The notes below the pieces were generated by a model, which made no database searches, was not told where the DNA came from, and worked only from the letters and a program-made list of their open reading frames with translations. Of a stretch of 64,000 bases of DNA, positions 43,844 to 52,706 are shown in pieces. Location of the stretch: NCBI GenBank assembly GCA_021741355.1, contig JAIOXZ010000004.1, positions 62,001 to 126,000 on the forward strand, in the 5' to 3' direction. This DNA is from Caulobacter sp. (lineage in GTDB: Bacteria > Pseudomonadota > Alphaproteobacteria > Caulobacterales > Caulobacteraceae). A program made the translations under genes and the position numbers. Every line of letters begins with the position of its first letter. The first letter of the stretch is position 1.

Positions 43844-43970
43844 CCCGCCCGATCCTTCAGGCATCGCGGGCGGCATGGCCGCCTTCGAGTCGAACGATGC
43901 GCCGGCGCCGGCGAAGAACACCACCTGGCCTGCCCGACAGGCGGCAGTGAATTCTTCAAACGCCGGCAAG
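43844..43970 (-). pseudogene. Fragment resembling a SIR2-like N-terminus
   Basis: On the minus strand an open stretch reads LPAFEEFTAACRAGQ, then VVFFAGAGASFDS. GAGAS preceded by hydrophobic residues is the NAD-binding start of SIR2-like proteins, which are frequent in phage-defence genes. The similarity stops after about 40 residues and the frame runs on into DsrE antisense, so this looks like a truncated remnant left at an insertion or deletion junction. The match is short and tentative. Confidence 0.35.
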
Positions 43971-44465
43971 ACTGAGCTCCCCGCCGCTTGTGATGGGAAA
44001 GGTAGCGGTGCGAAGCGACGTGGGCCGATCCGGAACGCCAGCCGCGCGACGGAAGGGAGCCGCTTCAAGCAGGGCGTGTCGTCCTCACCTCCGTCGGTTC
44101 GGGGGTCGGCCAGTGTCTGTGGCGGCTGTAGAGCCCGCGGCCCTAGTCACCTGCTGGGGGCAGCCAATGGCGGCGGGGGTGTCTCACACCCTGACGTCTG
44201 AGCGCTCGCCCATCACGACCTCTCATGGCCCGATCTGGCCGGAGGTTCGCGGGCCGCGCCCGCCGACCGTCCTCCGCAACGGCGGCTTTACGACTTTCTT
44301 CCCCTGCCGGCTGCGCCGTCATTCCTCGCGAGCCAAGAAAGTCGACGCCCGCCGTCCTCCGCTGACGCTGCGGGCCTGCGGCTGCGGGTCCGTCCGCCGC
44401 CGACCTCTCCGATCGCCATCGAGGCCGCGATGGGCGCGGCCGAGCAGACGACAGGAGATACCCTA
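43971..44465. other. Gene-free stretch at the left side of the mobile island
   Basis: About 500 nt show no coding pattern with alphaproteobacterial codon bias. A GC-rich composite just before the DUF736 gene (44270-44430) resembles non-coding leaders common upstream of DUF736 genes on alphaproteobacterial elements, from memory only. The left attachment site of the island may be here but I found no match to the dusA 5' end. Confidence 0.4.
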
Positions 44466-44777
44466 ATGGCCACCATCGGCGCCTTCCACAAGCAGGACGA
44501 CGGTTCCTACACGGGCTCGATCAAGACCCTGACCCTCAACGTCAAGACCGCCCAGCTCCGGGCCGTGGAGAAGGAGAACGACAAGGCCCCGGATTTCCGG
44601 ATCTTCTCCGGCCAGACCGAGTTCGGCGCCGCCTGGAAGAAGACCTCCCGCGAAGACCGCGCCTACCTTTCGGTCAAGCTGGACGACCCCAGCTTCCCGG
44701 CTCCGATCTACGCCAGCCTGGTCGATGCGGATGATGGCTACAGCCTGATCTGGTCCCGCAACCGCAGCACCGACTGA
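44466..44777 (+). CDS. DUF736 family protein
   Basis: This 103-residue protein is recognised as DUF736 (start [17 protein letters not shown], then [12 protein letters not shown], and [22 protein letters not shown]). It is very common on conjugative plasmids and integrative elements of Rhizobiales, Caulobacterales and Sphingomonadales. Function is unknown. The ATG at 44466 follows ACAGGAGAT. A perfect 11-bp hairpin lies just after its stop, so it is probably monocistronic and well expressed. Confidence 0.9.
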   Translation: MATIGAFHKQDDGSYTGSIKTLTLNVKTAQLRAVEKENDKAPDFRIFSGQTEFGAAWKKTSREDRAYLSVKLDDPSFPAPIYASLVDADDGYSLIWSRNRSTD

Positions 44778-44787
44778 CCACCGATGA

Positions 44788-44813
44788 GGCGCCCCGCCCG
44801 CCGGCGGGGCGCC
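44788..44813 (+). terminator. Perfect 11-bp hairpin after the DUF736 gene
   Basis: The arms GGCGCCCCGCC and GGCGGGGCGCC flank a CGCC loop, followed by GCTCTCTC with no clean T-run. The stem is strong enough to end or stabilise the DUF736 transcript. Confidence 0.55.
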
Positions 44814-44856
44814 GCTCTCTCGAAATCCCATTTCATCAGGAGCCGGCCCCATCGCG

Positions 44857-45483
44857 GTGGTAGCCTGTGACATGATCGACGACATCGCTCGCGAGGTGGC
44901 CATCAGGCGCTACGGACTGGCGGAGTGCCTGCATGTGCCGATCGCGGCTGTCGATGAGGCGGCCATCTCGACATACATCGGCGAGGTTCAGAGCGTCCTG
45001 AGCGGCGGGTCGGCGCGCAGGGCGTTCCTCGTGCTCGCCAAGACGCCGGCGCCGCCCGATCCGCGCTTTCCGATCTGGGACGTCGAAGGTTGCGACATAC
45101 TGCATCGGCCGCTGCAGGTGTGGGTGGACGTCGCCTACACCCGCTATCGCCGCGCCTACGGTCGGGCCTTTCCAGACGAGGTGCTGGACGATCGGGTTTT
45201 GAGCCACGCGATGAACCGGCGGGTGGCGGTGCTGAAGGGCTTTCAGTTTGTCAGGCTGACCCCGACCACTCGCGGCGCGAACTCGAGCAGCGCCTTCTCG
45301 GAGAACTGGGGCGTGGCGTTGCACAGCGACCCTGAGCAGATGGCCGCGAAACGGCGGCGCGGGGCGTTCATCCAGTACGCCGACCTCACCGAGCTGATGC
45401 TCATGATGGACCTGCGGCTCGGCGGCGGCGTCATGGACCTGGTCAATGAGGGGCAGAAGCTGATCCGCCCCCGACCCATCTGA
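44857..45483 (+). CDS. Hypothetical island protein
   Basis: I do not recognise this 208-residue protein. It has no membrane segment. The pattern is mixed alpha/beta with RRAFLVLAKTPAPPDPRFPIWD early, a central DVAYTRYRRAYGRAFPDEVLDD and a C-terminal helical region (DLTELMLMMDLRLGGGVMDLV). The conserved-looking core and normal codon use argue that it is real. The start is unclear: GTG 44857 is 14 nt after AGGAG, ATG 44872 is alternative. It lies between DUF736 and the oriT, so a role in element maintenance is possible but unproven. Confidence 0.65.
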   Translation: MVACDMIDDIAREVAIRRYGLAECLHVPIAAVDEAAISTYIGEVQSVLSGGSARRAFLVLAKTPAPPDPRFPIWDVEGCDILHRPLQVWVDVAYTRYRRAYGRAFPDEVLDDRVLSHAMNRRVAVLKGFQFVRLTPTTRGANSSSAFSENWGVALHSDPEQMAAKRRRGAFIQYADLTELMLMMDLRLGGGVMDLVNEGQKLIRPRPI

Positions 45484-45573
45484 GGCGACCGGCGGTCCAC
45501 ACCTCCTTCCGATCAAAGCGCTTCGACATTGACGAGTCTGGCCCGGCTGGGGCGGCCCGAAGGGACGGCGGGT

Positions 45574-45657
45574 GGCGGGCGCGACGCGTACACTTACGCG
45601 TCGCGCCCGCCGAGGGGAGGGGCCAGTCTGGGCATGTCGCGGTCTAGGGCAGGATAG
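45574..45657 (-). other. oriT with RP4-like nic site and 17-bp inverted repeat
   Basis: On the minus strand 45657-45647 reads CTATCCTGCCC, the same 11 bases as around the nic site of RP4 (cut in TATCCTG|C), the hallmark of MOBP relaxases. A perfect 17-bp inverted repeat (left arm GGCGGGCGCGACGCGTA at 45574-45590, loop CACT, right arm 45595-45611) lies 35 nt away, as hairpins often do in oriT. mobC and the relaxase genes follow directly. In RP4 the hairpin is on the 5' side of nic; here it is on the 3' side of the nicked strand, so its role may be termination of transfer or protein binding. Confidence 0.78.
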
Positions 45658-45691
45658 CCTTGCCGGCAGCATTGTAGACGGAGCCTTGTCC

Positions 45692-46213
45692 TTGTCGGTG
45701 CTCAGCGTGCGCGTGCCCGATGATCTGGCCGTCCGGTTCGACGCTGCCGCCGAGCCGGTGGGTGGTCGCTCCGCGCTGCTGTTCCGCCTGGTCGACAGCG
45801 CCGCCGTCGCAGCCCCCAACCCGTCGCCAACGGCCCGAACGAGGCGCATTGCGCGCCGCCTGATGGTGCGCCTCGCGGCGCCCGAGGCGGCGCATGTCAC
45901 TCGCGAGTCGGCAGTCTTTGGCATGCCACCGGCGACCTGGGTCGCCGCGCTGGTGCGCCGTCACACCACCGGCAAGCCTCGCTTCGCCAGGCCCGACGAG
46001 CTGGCCTTGATCGCCATTCAAGGCGAGCTGCGGCGCATCGGCGTGAACGTCAACCAGATCGCCCGAGCGCTGAATACGGCCGTGTTGGAAGGGCGCGTGC
46101 TCGACCTTGAGCTGGCCTATCTCGACGATCTGCGTGGCGAGATGCGGGGTCACATGGAGGGCCTGCGCGAGGCCTTCGCCGGCAACTTGGCCTATTGGGA
46201 TGTTGGGTCGTGA
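45692..46213 (+). CDS. MobC-like relaxosome protein
   Basis: This protein of about 173 residues has an N-terminal ribbon-helix-helix-like stretch (LSVRVPDDLAVRFDAAAE) and a C-terminal MobC motif (LIAIQGELRRIGVNVNQIARALNTA), the region that helps the relaxase open oriT DNA. Longer frames back to 45572 would translate through the oriT repeat, so a start after GGAG at 45680-45683 is preferred: TTG 45692, with GTG 45698 as alternative. The relaxase gene begins in its stop codon (GTGA, 46210). Confidence 0.82.
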   Translation: MSVLSVRVPDDLAVRFDAAAEPVGGRSALLFRLVDSAAVAAPNPSPTARTRRIARRLMVRLAAPEAAHVTRESAVFGMPPATWVAALVRRHTTGKPRFARPDELALIAIQGELRRIGVNVNQIARALNTAVLEGRVLDLELAYLDDLRGEMRGHMEGLREAFAGNLAYWDVGS

Positions 46214-47232
46214 GCGACTTCCAGACCGTGCGAGGCTTCGATGACGTCTGGCGTCCGCCGGTTCGGCCGAGGGCCGTGAGAACGCCGACGACGCTCCGAA
46301 CGGGCGCCAAGGGCGCCGGCCAATCGGCGCGGGCTCGGCTCACGCGGATCGCCAGCCGAGCGCCCGAAGTGATGGTCAAGGTGACCAGCCGCACGCGGGA
46401 CGGCGCGCATCTCCGCGCCCACCTCGACTACATCTCTCGGAACGGCCAGTTGGAGCTTGAGGGGTCGGATGGCGCCGTCGTTGCCGGCAAGCGCGAAGTG
46501 GCCGAGCTGGCCCGCGACTGGGCGACGGCCGCCGAGGCCGACACCCACCGGCGCGCCAATTCGCCGGTCAGCCTGTCCGTGGTTCTGTCCATGCCGGCCG
46601 GCACGAACGAGATCGCGCTAAGGGACGCGGCGCGGGCCTTCGCTATCGAGACGTTCGCCGATCAACACGACTACGTCTTCACCCTGCACACCGATACCCC
46701 GCGGCCGCACGTCCACCTGTCGGTCTGCGCGCGTGGCCGCGACGGCGAGAGGCTGAATCCGAAGAAGGCTGACTTGGAGACCTGGCGGCAGACCTTCGCC
46801 CAGGCCCTGCGGGATCGAGGGGTGGAGGCCGAGGCGACCCCGCGCCGGGCGCGGGGAATCACTCGTAAGGCCGAGCGGGCGCCGCTGCGGAAGATCCGCG
46901 AGCGGCACGAAGCCGGCCTCGGCGAGCCGGCGCAGGTTCGCCGATCTGCTTACCATGAGGCTGCTAAGGCGGCGTTTGGTGCCGGAGCCGAACGGCCGGT
47001 TTGGGAGAGCTGCATAGTGGCCCGCCAGGCCAGTGTGCGAGGGCTCTACCTCGCCCAAGTCAAGGTTCTTGGCCGCTCCGCCGATCCGGCAGACCAAGCG
47101 CTTGGCGCCAAGGTGGAGGCCTTCGTGCGCTCCATGCCGGCGCCCGATAGTCAGCGCCTGGCGCTCGCCCGTGAGCTCCGGGCGGCGAGTGAAAGGGTTC
47201 GCGGCGGCCAAGACCGTGATCGGTCTCGGTGA
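46210..47232 (+). CDS. MOBP-type relaxase (MobA/VirD2-like)
   Basis: This 340-residue protein has the relaxase three-histidine motif in HTDTPRPHVHLSVCARG and an upstream HLDYISRNG, with the catalytic Tyr probably in that segment (Tyr in LDYIS). It should nick the oriT upstream, bind the 5' end and pilot the strand into a helper's coupling protein. It is short and lacks a primase or helicase tail. GTG 46210 is chosen for its overlap with mobC. The first 60 residues are basic and proline-rich. Confidence 0.88.
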   Translation: MSDFQTVRGFDDVWRPPVRPRAVRTPTTLRTGAKGAGQSARARLTRIASRAPEVMVKVTSRTRDGAHLRAHLDYISRNGQLELEGSDGAVVAGKREVAELARDWATAAEADTHRRANSPVSLSVVLSMPAGTNEIALRDAARAFAIETFADQHDYVFTLHTDTPRPHVHLSVCARGRDGERLNPKKADLETWRQTFAQALRDRGVEAEATPRRARGITRKAERAPLRKIRERHEAGLGEPAQVRRSAYHEAAKAAFGAGAERPVWESCIVARQASVRGLYLAQVKVLGRSADPADQALGAKVEAFVRSMPAPDSQRLALARELRAASERVRGGQDRDRSR

Positions 47233-47306
47233 CCGGTCATGGACAATCGTCGCCGGTGGCGCCAAGCCGAATGTTCTGACCGTATCCCTGCGCGCTTGGA
47301 GAGCCC

Positions 47307-47945
47307 ATGAGCACAGAACTTGAATTCTTCCAGGACTTGGCGATCGTCGGTTCGAAGGCGCAGCTCGACGCCGCGAAGACGGACATTCTGGCGAGCCTGG
47401 GTGCGCGCTGGAGCGCTGCCCCAGCCGAGCGGGTGCGGCAGGTCCATGGGTATGAAGACGTCATCGCCTTGGAGCGCGAGGGCGACGATGTCGCGTCCGC
47501 TTCGGGCCTGTTCATGATGCGTCGGAACGATCGGTACGAAGTGACCAACATCGTGCCGAGGGAGACCGGCAAGCTCAGCCGCGCGCAGTACAACGCCATC
47601 CTCCAGGATTTTGTGGCGACGATCGCCATCCCTGTTTCCGAACGGACGGCTGTGCGCCTCGAGCTGTCCGCGCCGATGCATACGATCGAAGCCTCTTTGG
47701 GCGAGGAAGGCGCCCAGGCCCTACGGCGCTTTTCGGGCGCGGCCAATATGTCCACGGGTTCTTCGCATCCACTGGACCGTCGGCGCTGGTACGATTTCAT
47801 CATCCTCGTCCGCGACCAAGACGTCGATGGCGGGACCCTGGCGCGCTGGTTGGTGCAACTGGGTTGGCCGGAAGAGTCGGCCCACGACTTGGTGTCCGAG
47901 TTTGAGTTCGGCCACGGCCTCCTGGAAAGGGAACGGGAAGGCTGA
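47307..47945 (+). CDS. Hypothetical partner of a PIN-domain protein
   Basis: I do not recognise this 212-residue protein. It is acidic, soluble and alpha/beta, with motifs FFQDLAIVGSKAQLDAAK, LFMMRRNDRYEVTNIVPRETGKLSRAQYNAILQDF and RRWYDFIILVRDQDVDGGTLARWLVQ. Its stop overlaps the start of the PIN gene by one base (TGATG), the organisation of a toxin-antitoxin or effector-partner pair. It could be the antitoxin or a sensor. The ATG follows a GGAGAG site. Confidence 0.7.
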   Translation: MSTELEFFQDLAIVGSKAQLDAAKTDILASLGARWSAAPAERVRQVHGYEDVIALEREGDDVASASGLFMMRRNDRYEVTNIVPRETGKLSRAQYNAILQDFVATIAIPVSERTAVRLELSAPMHTIEASLGEEGAQALRRFSGAANMSTGSSHPLDRRRWYDFIILVRDQDVDGGTLARWLVQLGWPEESAHDLVSEFEFGHGLLEREREG

Positions 47946-48658
47946 TGTCCACGACGCCCACGACGGGCGGGACCGGCGGGACCGGCGGGACAGGCCACGC
48001 TCCGCACCTTTGCATCGATACCTGTTCTGTCCTCGACATCATGCGCGACATCACGCGCAACGATGCCAACCCGGCTGACCGAAAGGCCGCTCTTGGCTTG
48101 ATGAGCGCGATGCGAGACGGCCGACTGAAGGGCTGGGTTGCCGATCAAGTGGCGCGCGAGTTCGCCGAGCATGTCGGTGACATCGAGCAAGAGACCAAAA
48201 AGACCCTCGACGTGTTCAGACGGCGTTTCGGGACAGCGAACGAGATCGCCGGTCTCTTCGGCGAACCCCGCGGGATCGACCTTAGCCATCTGGACGGGCA
48301 TGAGGCCCGCTCGCGTGCATCGGCGGATGAGTGGATGACCTTGGCCGGGGCCGTTGCGCAGCCCGCCGAGGCGGCGAGCCGCGCCTTCCTTCGGGTTCAG
48401 GCCAACACCGCGCCGTCCACCAAGGGCAAGCAGTCGATCAAGGACTGCGTGGTCATCGAAACCTACTTCGAACACGTGCGCGCGCTTCGGGCGGCGGGTG
48501 ATATAGCGAAGGTCGTCTTCTTGTCCTCGAACAAGGAGGACTACTGCGATGCCAGCGGAAGGCTCATCCTTCGCCCGCCGCTGGACGCCGAGTTCGTGAC
48601 GCTGGGTATGGAGTTTTGGCCGAACTTCGGGGCCGCCAAACACGCGCTCGGCGTCTAG
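47945..48658 (+). CDS. PIN-domain (DUF4935-like) predicted ribonuclease
   Basis: This 237-residue protein has PIN-fold acidic positions: LCIDTCSVLDIM (first Asp), a central Glu region, IKDCVVIETYFEHV, and VFLSSNKEDYC near the end, the order seen in DUF4935-type PIN proteins. These act as RNA-cleaving effectors in toxin and defence settings. The N-terminus has a Gly-Gly-Thr repeat (TGGTGGTGGTG) encoded by tandem 9-bp units. It is coupled to the unknown gene upstream. It converges on the large NTPase gene with a 9-nt gap. Confidence 0.75.
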   Translation: MSTTPTTGGTGGTGGTGHAPHLCIDTCSVLDIMRDITRNDANPADRKAALGLMSAMRDGRLKGWVADQVAREFAEHVGDIEQETKKTLDVFRRRFGTANEIAGLFGEPRGIDLSHLDGHEARSRASADEWMTLAGAVAQPAEAASRAFLRVQANTAPSTKGKQSIKDCVVIETYFEHVRALRAAGDIAKVVFLSSNKEDYCDASGRLILRPPLDAEFVTLGMEFWPNFGAAKHALGV

Positions 48659-48667
48659 CCGACTCGG

Positions 48668-51600
48668 CTACTTCGCCTCGATGCTGCGGGCGGCGGACAG
48701 CGCCGCCTCTCCCAAGGTCGGATGGTCTAGCCAGGTCCGCAGCAACGGCAGATCCGAGCGGCGGCCAATCGCGCCCAGCACCTGCAAAGCGAAGTCGCGG
48801 TGCTTGTCCGTGTGATTGTCATTCGCGAAGGGTCGGAAGATCGACTGGCCTTCGTAATCAGCGTCCAGAACGCGCCTGGAAAGGGTCAGCAAGCCGCTCG
48901 CGCAACGCTCGATGAAGGCGGTCTGCGCCCGATGGCCGTAGCCGTTGCCTTCGCGATGGAGTTGCATCACCACGTCGATCGCCGCCGCAGGTCCGCATGC
49001 CGCCAGCGCCTCCCAGAGTCGATTGATCTCCGCGTCACTGACGGGCCGAACGCAATTAAAGGCGTAGAGAAGCTGGGCCCCCCGCCGCCACGCCCGCTCA
49101 AGTTCGGGCAAGTCCGTTGTGTCGGCTTCCCCCAACGGTTCGCCCATCTTGGCCAAGCTTGCGATCGAATTTGCAAACAGGTGGACGGCGCTTTGGTAGC
49201 CATGGTTGTGCGGCCAGGGGGCTTTCGCGAAGTCACGAAGACGGGACGCCGCTGCCGGCGTCGGGACGTCATCGAGCGCCCGCACCGCGTCGGATAGGAA
49301 CATCGCGTCACCATCGACCACGTTGATTGCGCAGAGCAGCACCGCCTGCCGCTGATCTACCAGGAGATGGTCATAGAAGGCTTCCCAATAGACCTCCGCA
49401 AACGGGTGATCCCACGTCCGCAGCACGCTACTCAGCGCGAGGGAGTTTCGCTCGTCTTCGACGCGGTGCGCCAGGATAGCCTCGTACTCCGTCACTGCAT
49501 CTTCGACGCTGAACTCGGGCTCGAGACCGCCGACGCCGGGGTAGGCGTCAACGACGATGGAGTTCATCCAGGCGTTGTCGCCCAACCAGCTATCCAAGGT
49601 CTCGCGTAAGGCAGCCTGGACGTCCGGCGAGGTCTCATCACCGTGAAACCGGATCATGTCCGCCGCCAGAAGCCGCAGGTGGTAGATTCTTGTCCCCCAC
49701 AGGTGTTGCGCCAAGGCGTTCAGGCGCTGCGGCGGCGGCTCGTCGTGGGCGCCGCGATAGGCCGACACCAGGAGGAAAAGCTGGCCTGGCGTGTAGCTTT
49801 CGAAGTCGTCTAGGCGATGGCGCAGCTCAAGGTCCACCCCCGATCGCTGCCGGTCGAAGCGGATCATCTGCATGGCGGACAGGATATTGTTCATCTCCTG
49901 TCCCTCCTTGCTGAAGGACAGGCCGTAGACCGACCCATAGGCGGCGGCGCGCCAGCCCAATCTGAAGGCGGGGTGCTCGGCTCGCAGCCGCACGGCCTCG
50001 CTTTCCAGGCGGCGATCGACGTCGCCGAAGAGCTTGAGCATTTCCGGCATGAGCCCTTCGGCCATCGCCTGGGGTAGGATATTCAGAAGCCGCGCCTCTG
50101 ACTTGGTCAGGCCAGGGTCGGCGCCGAAGGTCATGTCGAACGAGTGGAACTTGTCCGCTGTCTCCACCTCCGGCGGCAGAGCCAGGTGGACTTGGCCGAA
50201 GCGGCGACTGAGCTTTTCCAGCACGTCCTGACAACGGTCCAGCAGGAGGCCGCGCACCCTAGAGCCGCACCGACCGCGCAAGCCGGCGACAAGCAGCTTC
50301 TGACCGCCGCTTGTCGCGGCGACCTCCTCCAGAACGGCCTCGACGCTCGCCGTCGTCGCGCAGCCACCCAGGATGAACTCGCGCAGATCGGCGTTGAGCG
50401 GCCGACAAGCCGCCGCCGCGAGATCTTCCGCCGCTGCGTTGGCGCGGAGCACTTGGTCCGCGGCGTAGAAGTCGCCGATCAGATCGTGCCGGAAGCGAAA
50501 CAGCCCGTCTTCCTCGACGGCCAAGCCAGAATTGAGAACTCCCGATAGGTTGTCGGTTCGGCTTGCGAGAAAGCGGTCCGCGCTGGCCAGCGGTAGACTG
50601 GCGACAAAGTCGCTCCGCATGCCAAAGGCCAATTCGGCAAGCGCCGCCTGAGTAGCCGGCGGAGCGCTCTTACCGCGCTCCCGGGCGAACGCTGAATAGA
50701 GAGCATATCGCCCGTCGGTGTTGGCCTTGGCCTGCAACACGGCTGACAGGACGGAGCAATCGTGCGCGGTGGCGACGATCTCCAGTCCTGGCTCCTCGGA
50801 TGTGGAGATCGGCCTACCGAGGTGAGCTTCGACGAGCCGTCGCGCATGAACCCGATCGGGCTGATGGAGCTGCACCGCTTCGCCGTCGAGGCTCAGCGGA
50901 AGATCGGGTGTGGTCTGGCTGGCGGTGACCACGCGAAACCCGAACCTCAGCCGCGCCGCCTGCAAAGCGCCGAGCAAGTCCGCGAGCTGGGCTTCCGGGC
51001 ACTCGTTCAAGCCATCGACGAACAGGATCGCTTCGCGACCGGCGCGCGCCAACGCGCTGAAAAGTGCTGACGGCGTCTTGGCTGTGGAGGTCGCGACCGC
51101 CTTCTTCAGCAAGGGGGCAATCTCGCCGGCAAACGCCCGAGCCTGAAGGATTATCGGCGTAAAGCCCGCTTGACCCGCGCCGAGCGCCAGTGCGTTCAGC
51201 AGTTCCGATTTTCCGCTGCCTGAGCCGCCGCGAATGTGAAGCTGCGCGCCATCTACCAGGCGCTGCACCAAGGTCTCCGTCGTCACCCCAGTCCCCGCGA
51301 AGACGGGCTCGACATAGGGGCCGGTTGTCGCGTGACGCAGACTCAAGAACGAGCCGATGTATTCCTCGGCGACGAGAGCGTCCGGCGCAGGCAGCGGATC
51401 GCTGTCGTTGCGCGCGCCAAGCGCTTCAGCGAACGCGCGCCAGGTCGCCAGCGGAAGGGACTTGGAGAGGGGCGCAGCCAAGATGGCCTCCAGCTCGGCG
51501 ATCCCTCCGATGCCCAGCTTGAAGTCAGACGGCGGTATCTCCGAGCCTTCAATCGGCGACGGGAAAAGGCACAAGGCGCCTTTGACAGCGGCCTTGGCGT

Positions 51601-51973
51601 CGTCGCTGCTGATACCGGCGTGCGCGGCGACCGCGTCCGAGATCGCGTAACGGCAGTCGAGCGCCTGGTAGTAGGGATTGGTCTTTCCTAAGAGCTTCTC
51701 GCGCCCATCGCCGATTTGCAGCCGCCAGGGGCCGTTCAGGCCCCCACGGACAGGATAGATGTATCCCTTCGCCTCGATCACGACGGCCGTCGTCGCCGTG
51801 GCGACGACGAGGTCGATCTGGCGCTGCTCTCGCCCGACGGTGATGTTCGCCATAACGATCGCGTCCACACCTCTGTGTTCGAGGTGCGTCAGCAGTCGGC
51901 GGAGCAGGCGACGCTCGGCGGCGTTCTCAATCTCCCGGCCGACGAAGACGTCAATCTTTGTCAATTTGCCCAT
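48668..51973 (-). CDS. NERD-nuclease/STAND NTPase, predicted antiphage defence protein
   Basis: This 1101-residue protein starts with a NERD-type PD-(D/E)xK nuclease-related domain: RQIDLVV (Asp54) followed by VVIEAKG (Glu67, Lys69). After a linker comes a NACHT/STAND-like NTPase with Walker A RGGSGSGKSELL (about 248-259) and Walker B AILFVDGLNE (about 315-324). The last 600 residues are helical, repeat-like and rich in Trp/Leu/Ala, suitable as a sensor. Effector-NTPase-sensor order is that of Avs-type antiviral STAND proteins, so it probably oligomerises on a phage signal and activates DNA cleavage. It is a single gene, in a mobile island with other nuclease genes. Confidence 0.82.
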   Translation of the reverse strand: MGKLTKIDVFVGREIENAAERRLLRRLLTHLEHRGVDAIVMANITVGREQRQIDLVVATATTAVVIEAKGYIYPVRGGLNGPWRLQIGDGREKLLGKTNPYYQALDCRYAISDAVAAHAGISSDDAKAAVKGALCLFPSPIEGSEIPPSDFKLGIGGIAELEAILAAPLSKSLPLATWRAFAEALGARNDSDPLPAPDALVAEEYIGSFLSLRHATTGPYVEPVFAGTGVTTETLVQRLVDGAQLHIRGGSGSGKSELLNALALGAGQAGFTPIILQARAFAGEIAPLLKKAVATSTAKTPSALFSALARAGREAILFVDGLNECPEAQLADLLGALQAARLRFGFRVVTASQTTPDLPLSLDGEAVQLHQPDRVHARRLVEAHLGRPISTSEEPGLEIVATAHDCSVLSAVLQAKANTDGRYALYSAFARERGKSAPPATQAALAELAFGMRSDFVASLPLASADRFLASRTDNLSGVLNSGLAVEEDGLFRFRHDLIGDFYAADQVLRANAAAEDLAAAACRPLNADLREFILGGCATTASVEAVLEEVAATSGGQKLLVAGLRGRCGSRVRGLLLDRCQDVLEKLSRRFGQVHLALPPEVETADKFHSFDMTFGADPGLTKSEARLLNILPQAMAEGLMPEMLKLFGDVDRRLESEAVRLRAEHPAFRLGWRAAAYGSVYGLSFSKEGQEMNNILSAMQMIRFDRQRSGVDLELRHRLDDFESYTPGQLFLLVSAYRGAHDEPPPQRLNALAQHLWGTRIYHLRLLAADMIRFHGDETSPDVQAALRETLDSWLGDNAWMNSIVVDAYPGVGGLEPEFSVEDAVTEYEAILAHRVEDERNSLALSSVLRTWDHPFAEVYWEAFYDHLLVDQRQAVLLCAINVVDGDAMFLSDAVRALDDVPTPAAASRLRDFAKAPWPHNHGYQSAVHLFANSIASLAKMGEPLGEADTTDLPELERAWRRGAQLLYAFNCVRPVSDAEINRLWEALAACGPAAAIDVVMQLHREGNGYGHRAQTAFIERCASGLLTLSRRVLDADYEGQSIFRPFANDNHTDKHRDFALQVLGAIGRRSDLPLLRTWLDHPTLGEAALSAARSIEAK

Positions 51974-52019
51974 GGCTGCCGGATGGTAGCGCGTTGCGGC
52001 GCGCGCGATAGGGACCGGG

Positions 52020-52508
52020 CTACCGGGCGGTGATGGGCAGATCGTAACCGCCAGCGTCTTCGCTCAAAGCGGCAAGGGCATCGAGGGCGCTGGTCCGCTG
52101 GGTGTCGCGACGCGCCTTGAACGCCTCGACGTCTGCGGGGCGCAGGCGTCGGTGTGCGCCGACTTTCACAGCCGGCACCTGTCCGCTCTCTATGAGGCGC
52201 ACGACATATTGTCGGGAGACGTTCAGCACGGTGGCGGCCTGCTGGGTCGTGAGGAACTTGTCTTCCGCCAGCACCGTCACCGTCTGCCCGGCGGCCATGA
52301 GTTCGGCCGCCTTGCGGATGACGTCGGTCATCTTCGCCGGGACATCCATGACCCGGCCGGCGCCGTCGACCACCTGTAGGCCGCCGACCTTGCGGGCGGG
52401 CGTCAGGAACGACACGAGGCGCGCGGCTGCGGACCGTTCGCCGGTCGGCAAACGGTTCGTCGCGCTGCTCCGCGACGGCTCGATCGGTTGGCGGTTATTG
52501 GCGGCCAT
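52020..52508 (-). CDS. Excisionase-type HTH protein, probable antitoxin of the PIN system
   Basis: This 162-residue protein has a MerR/excisionase-like HTH (LTTQQAATVLNVSRQYVVRLIESG, then VGAHRRLRPADVEAFKAR) and a short acidic tail (ALDALAALSEDAGGYDL) of the kind used by antitoxins to cover a PIN active site. It starts at 52508; the longer frame to 52619 adds a Cys/Arg-rich stretch without a ribosome-binding site. It is divergent from the operon at 52841, which encodes a PIN protein of the class usually paired with such HTH antitoxins. Intergenic palindromes at 52707 and 52798 are likely operators. Confidence 0.75.
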   Translation of the reverse strand: MAANNRQPIEPSRSSATNRLPTGERSAAARLVSFLTPARKVGGLQVVDGAGRVMDVPAKMTDVIRKAAELMAAGQTVTVLAEDKFLTTQQAATVLNVSRQYVVRLIESGQVPAVKVGAHRRLRPADVEAFKARRDTQRTSALDALAALSEDAGGYDLPITAR

Positions 52509-52706
52509 GCGATCAATGTGATCGCTAAACGCTACAAACGCAACCGCCCCCTTCCCAATCCCCCGACTTGCAGCACATCGGAGCACCCGTGAGCACCGGG
52601 CAGCACGGCAGCACCACACAGCACATGGGGGCTCGCCCTAAGGCCAGGGAAAGGTTAATGATTTCGACATGGAGCCGCCCGGCCTAGGGCAAAATTCTAT
52701 CCTTGT

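Noticed and set aside
40300..44465. Left attachment site matching the dusA 5' end
   Set aside because: No convincing copy of the conserved dusA start sequence was seen by eye; the left boundary is left open.
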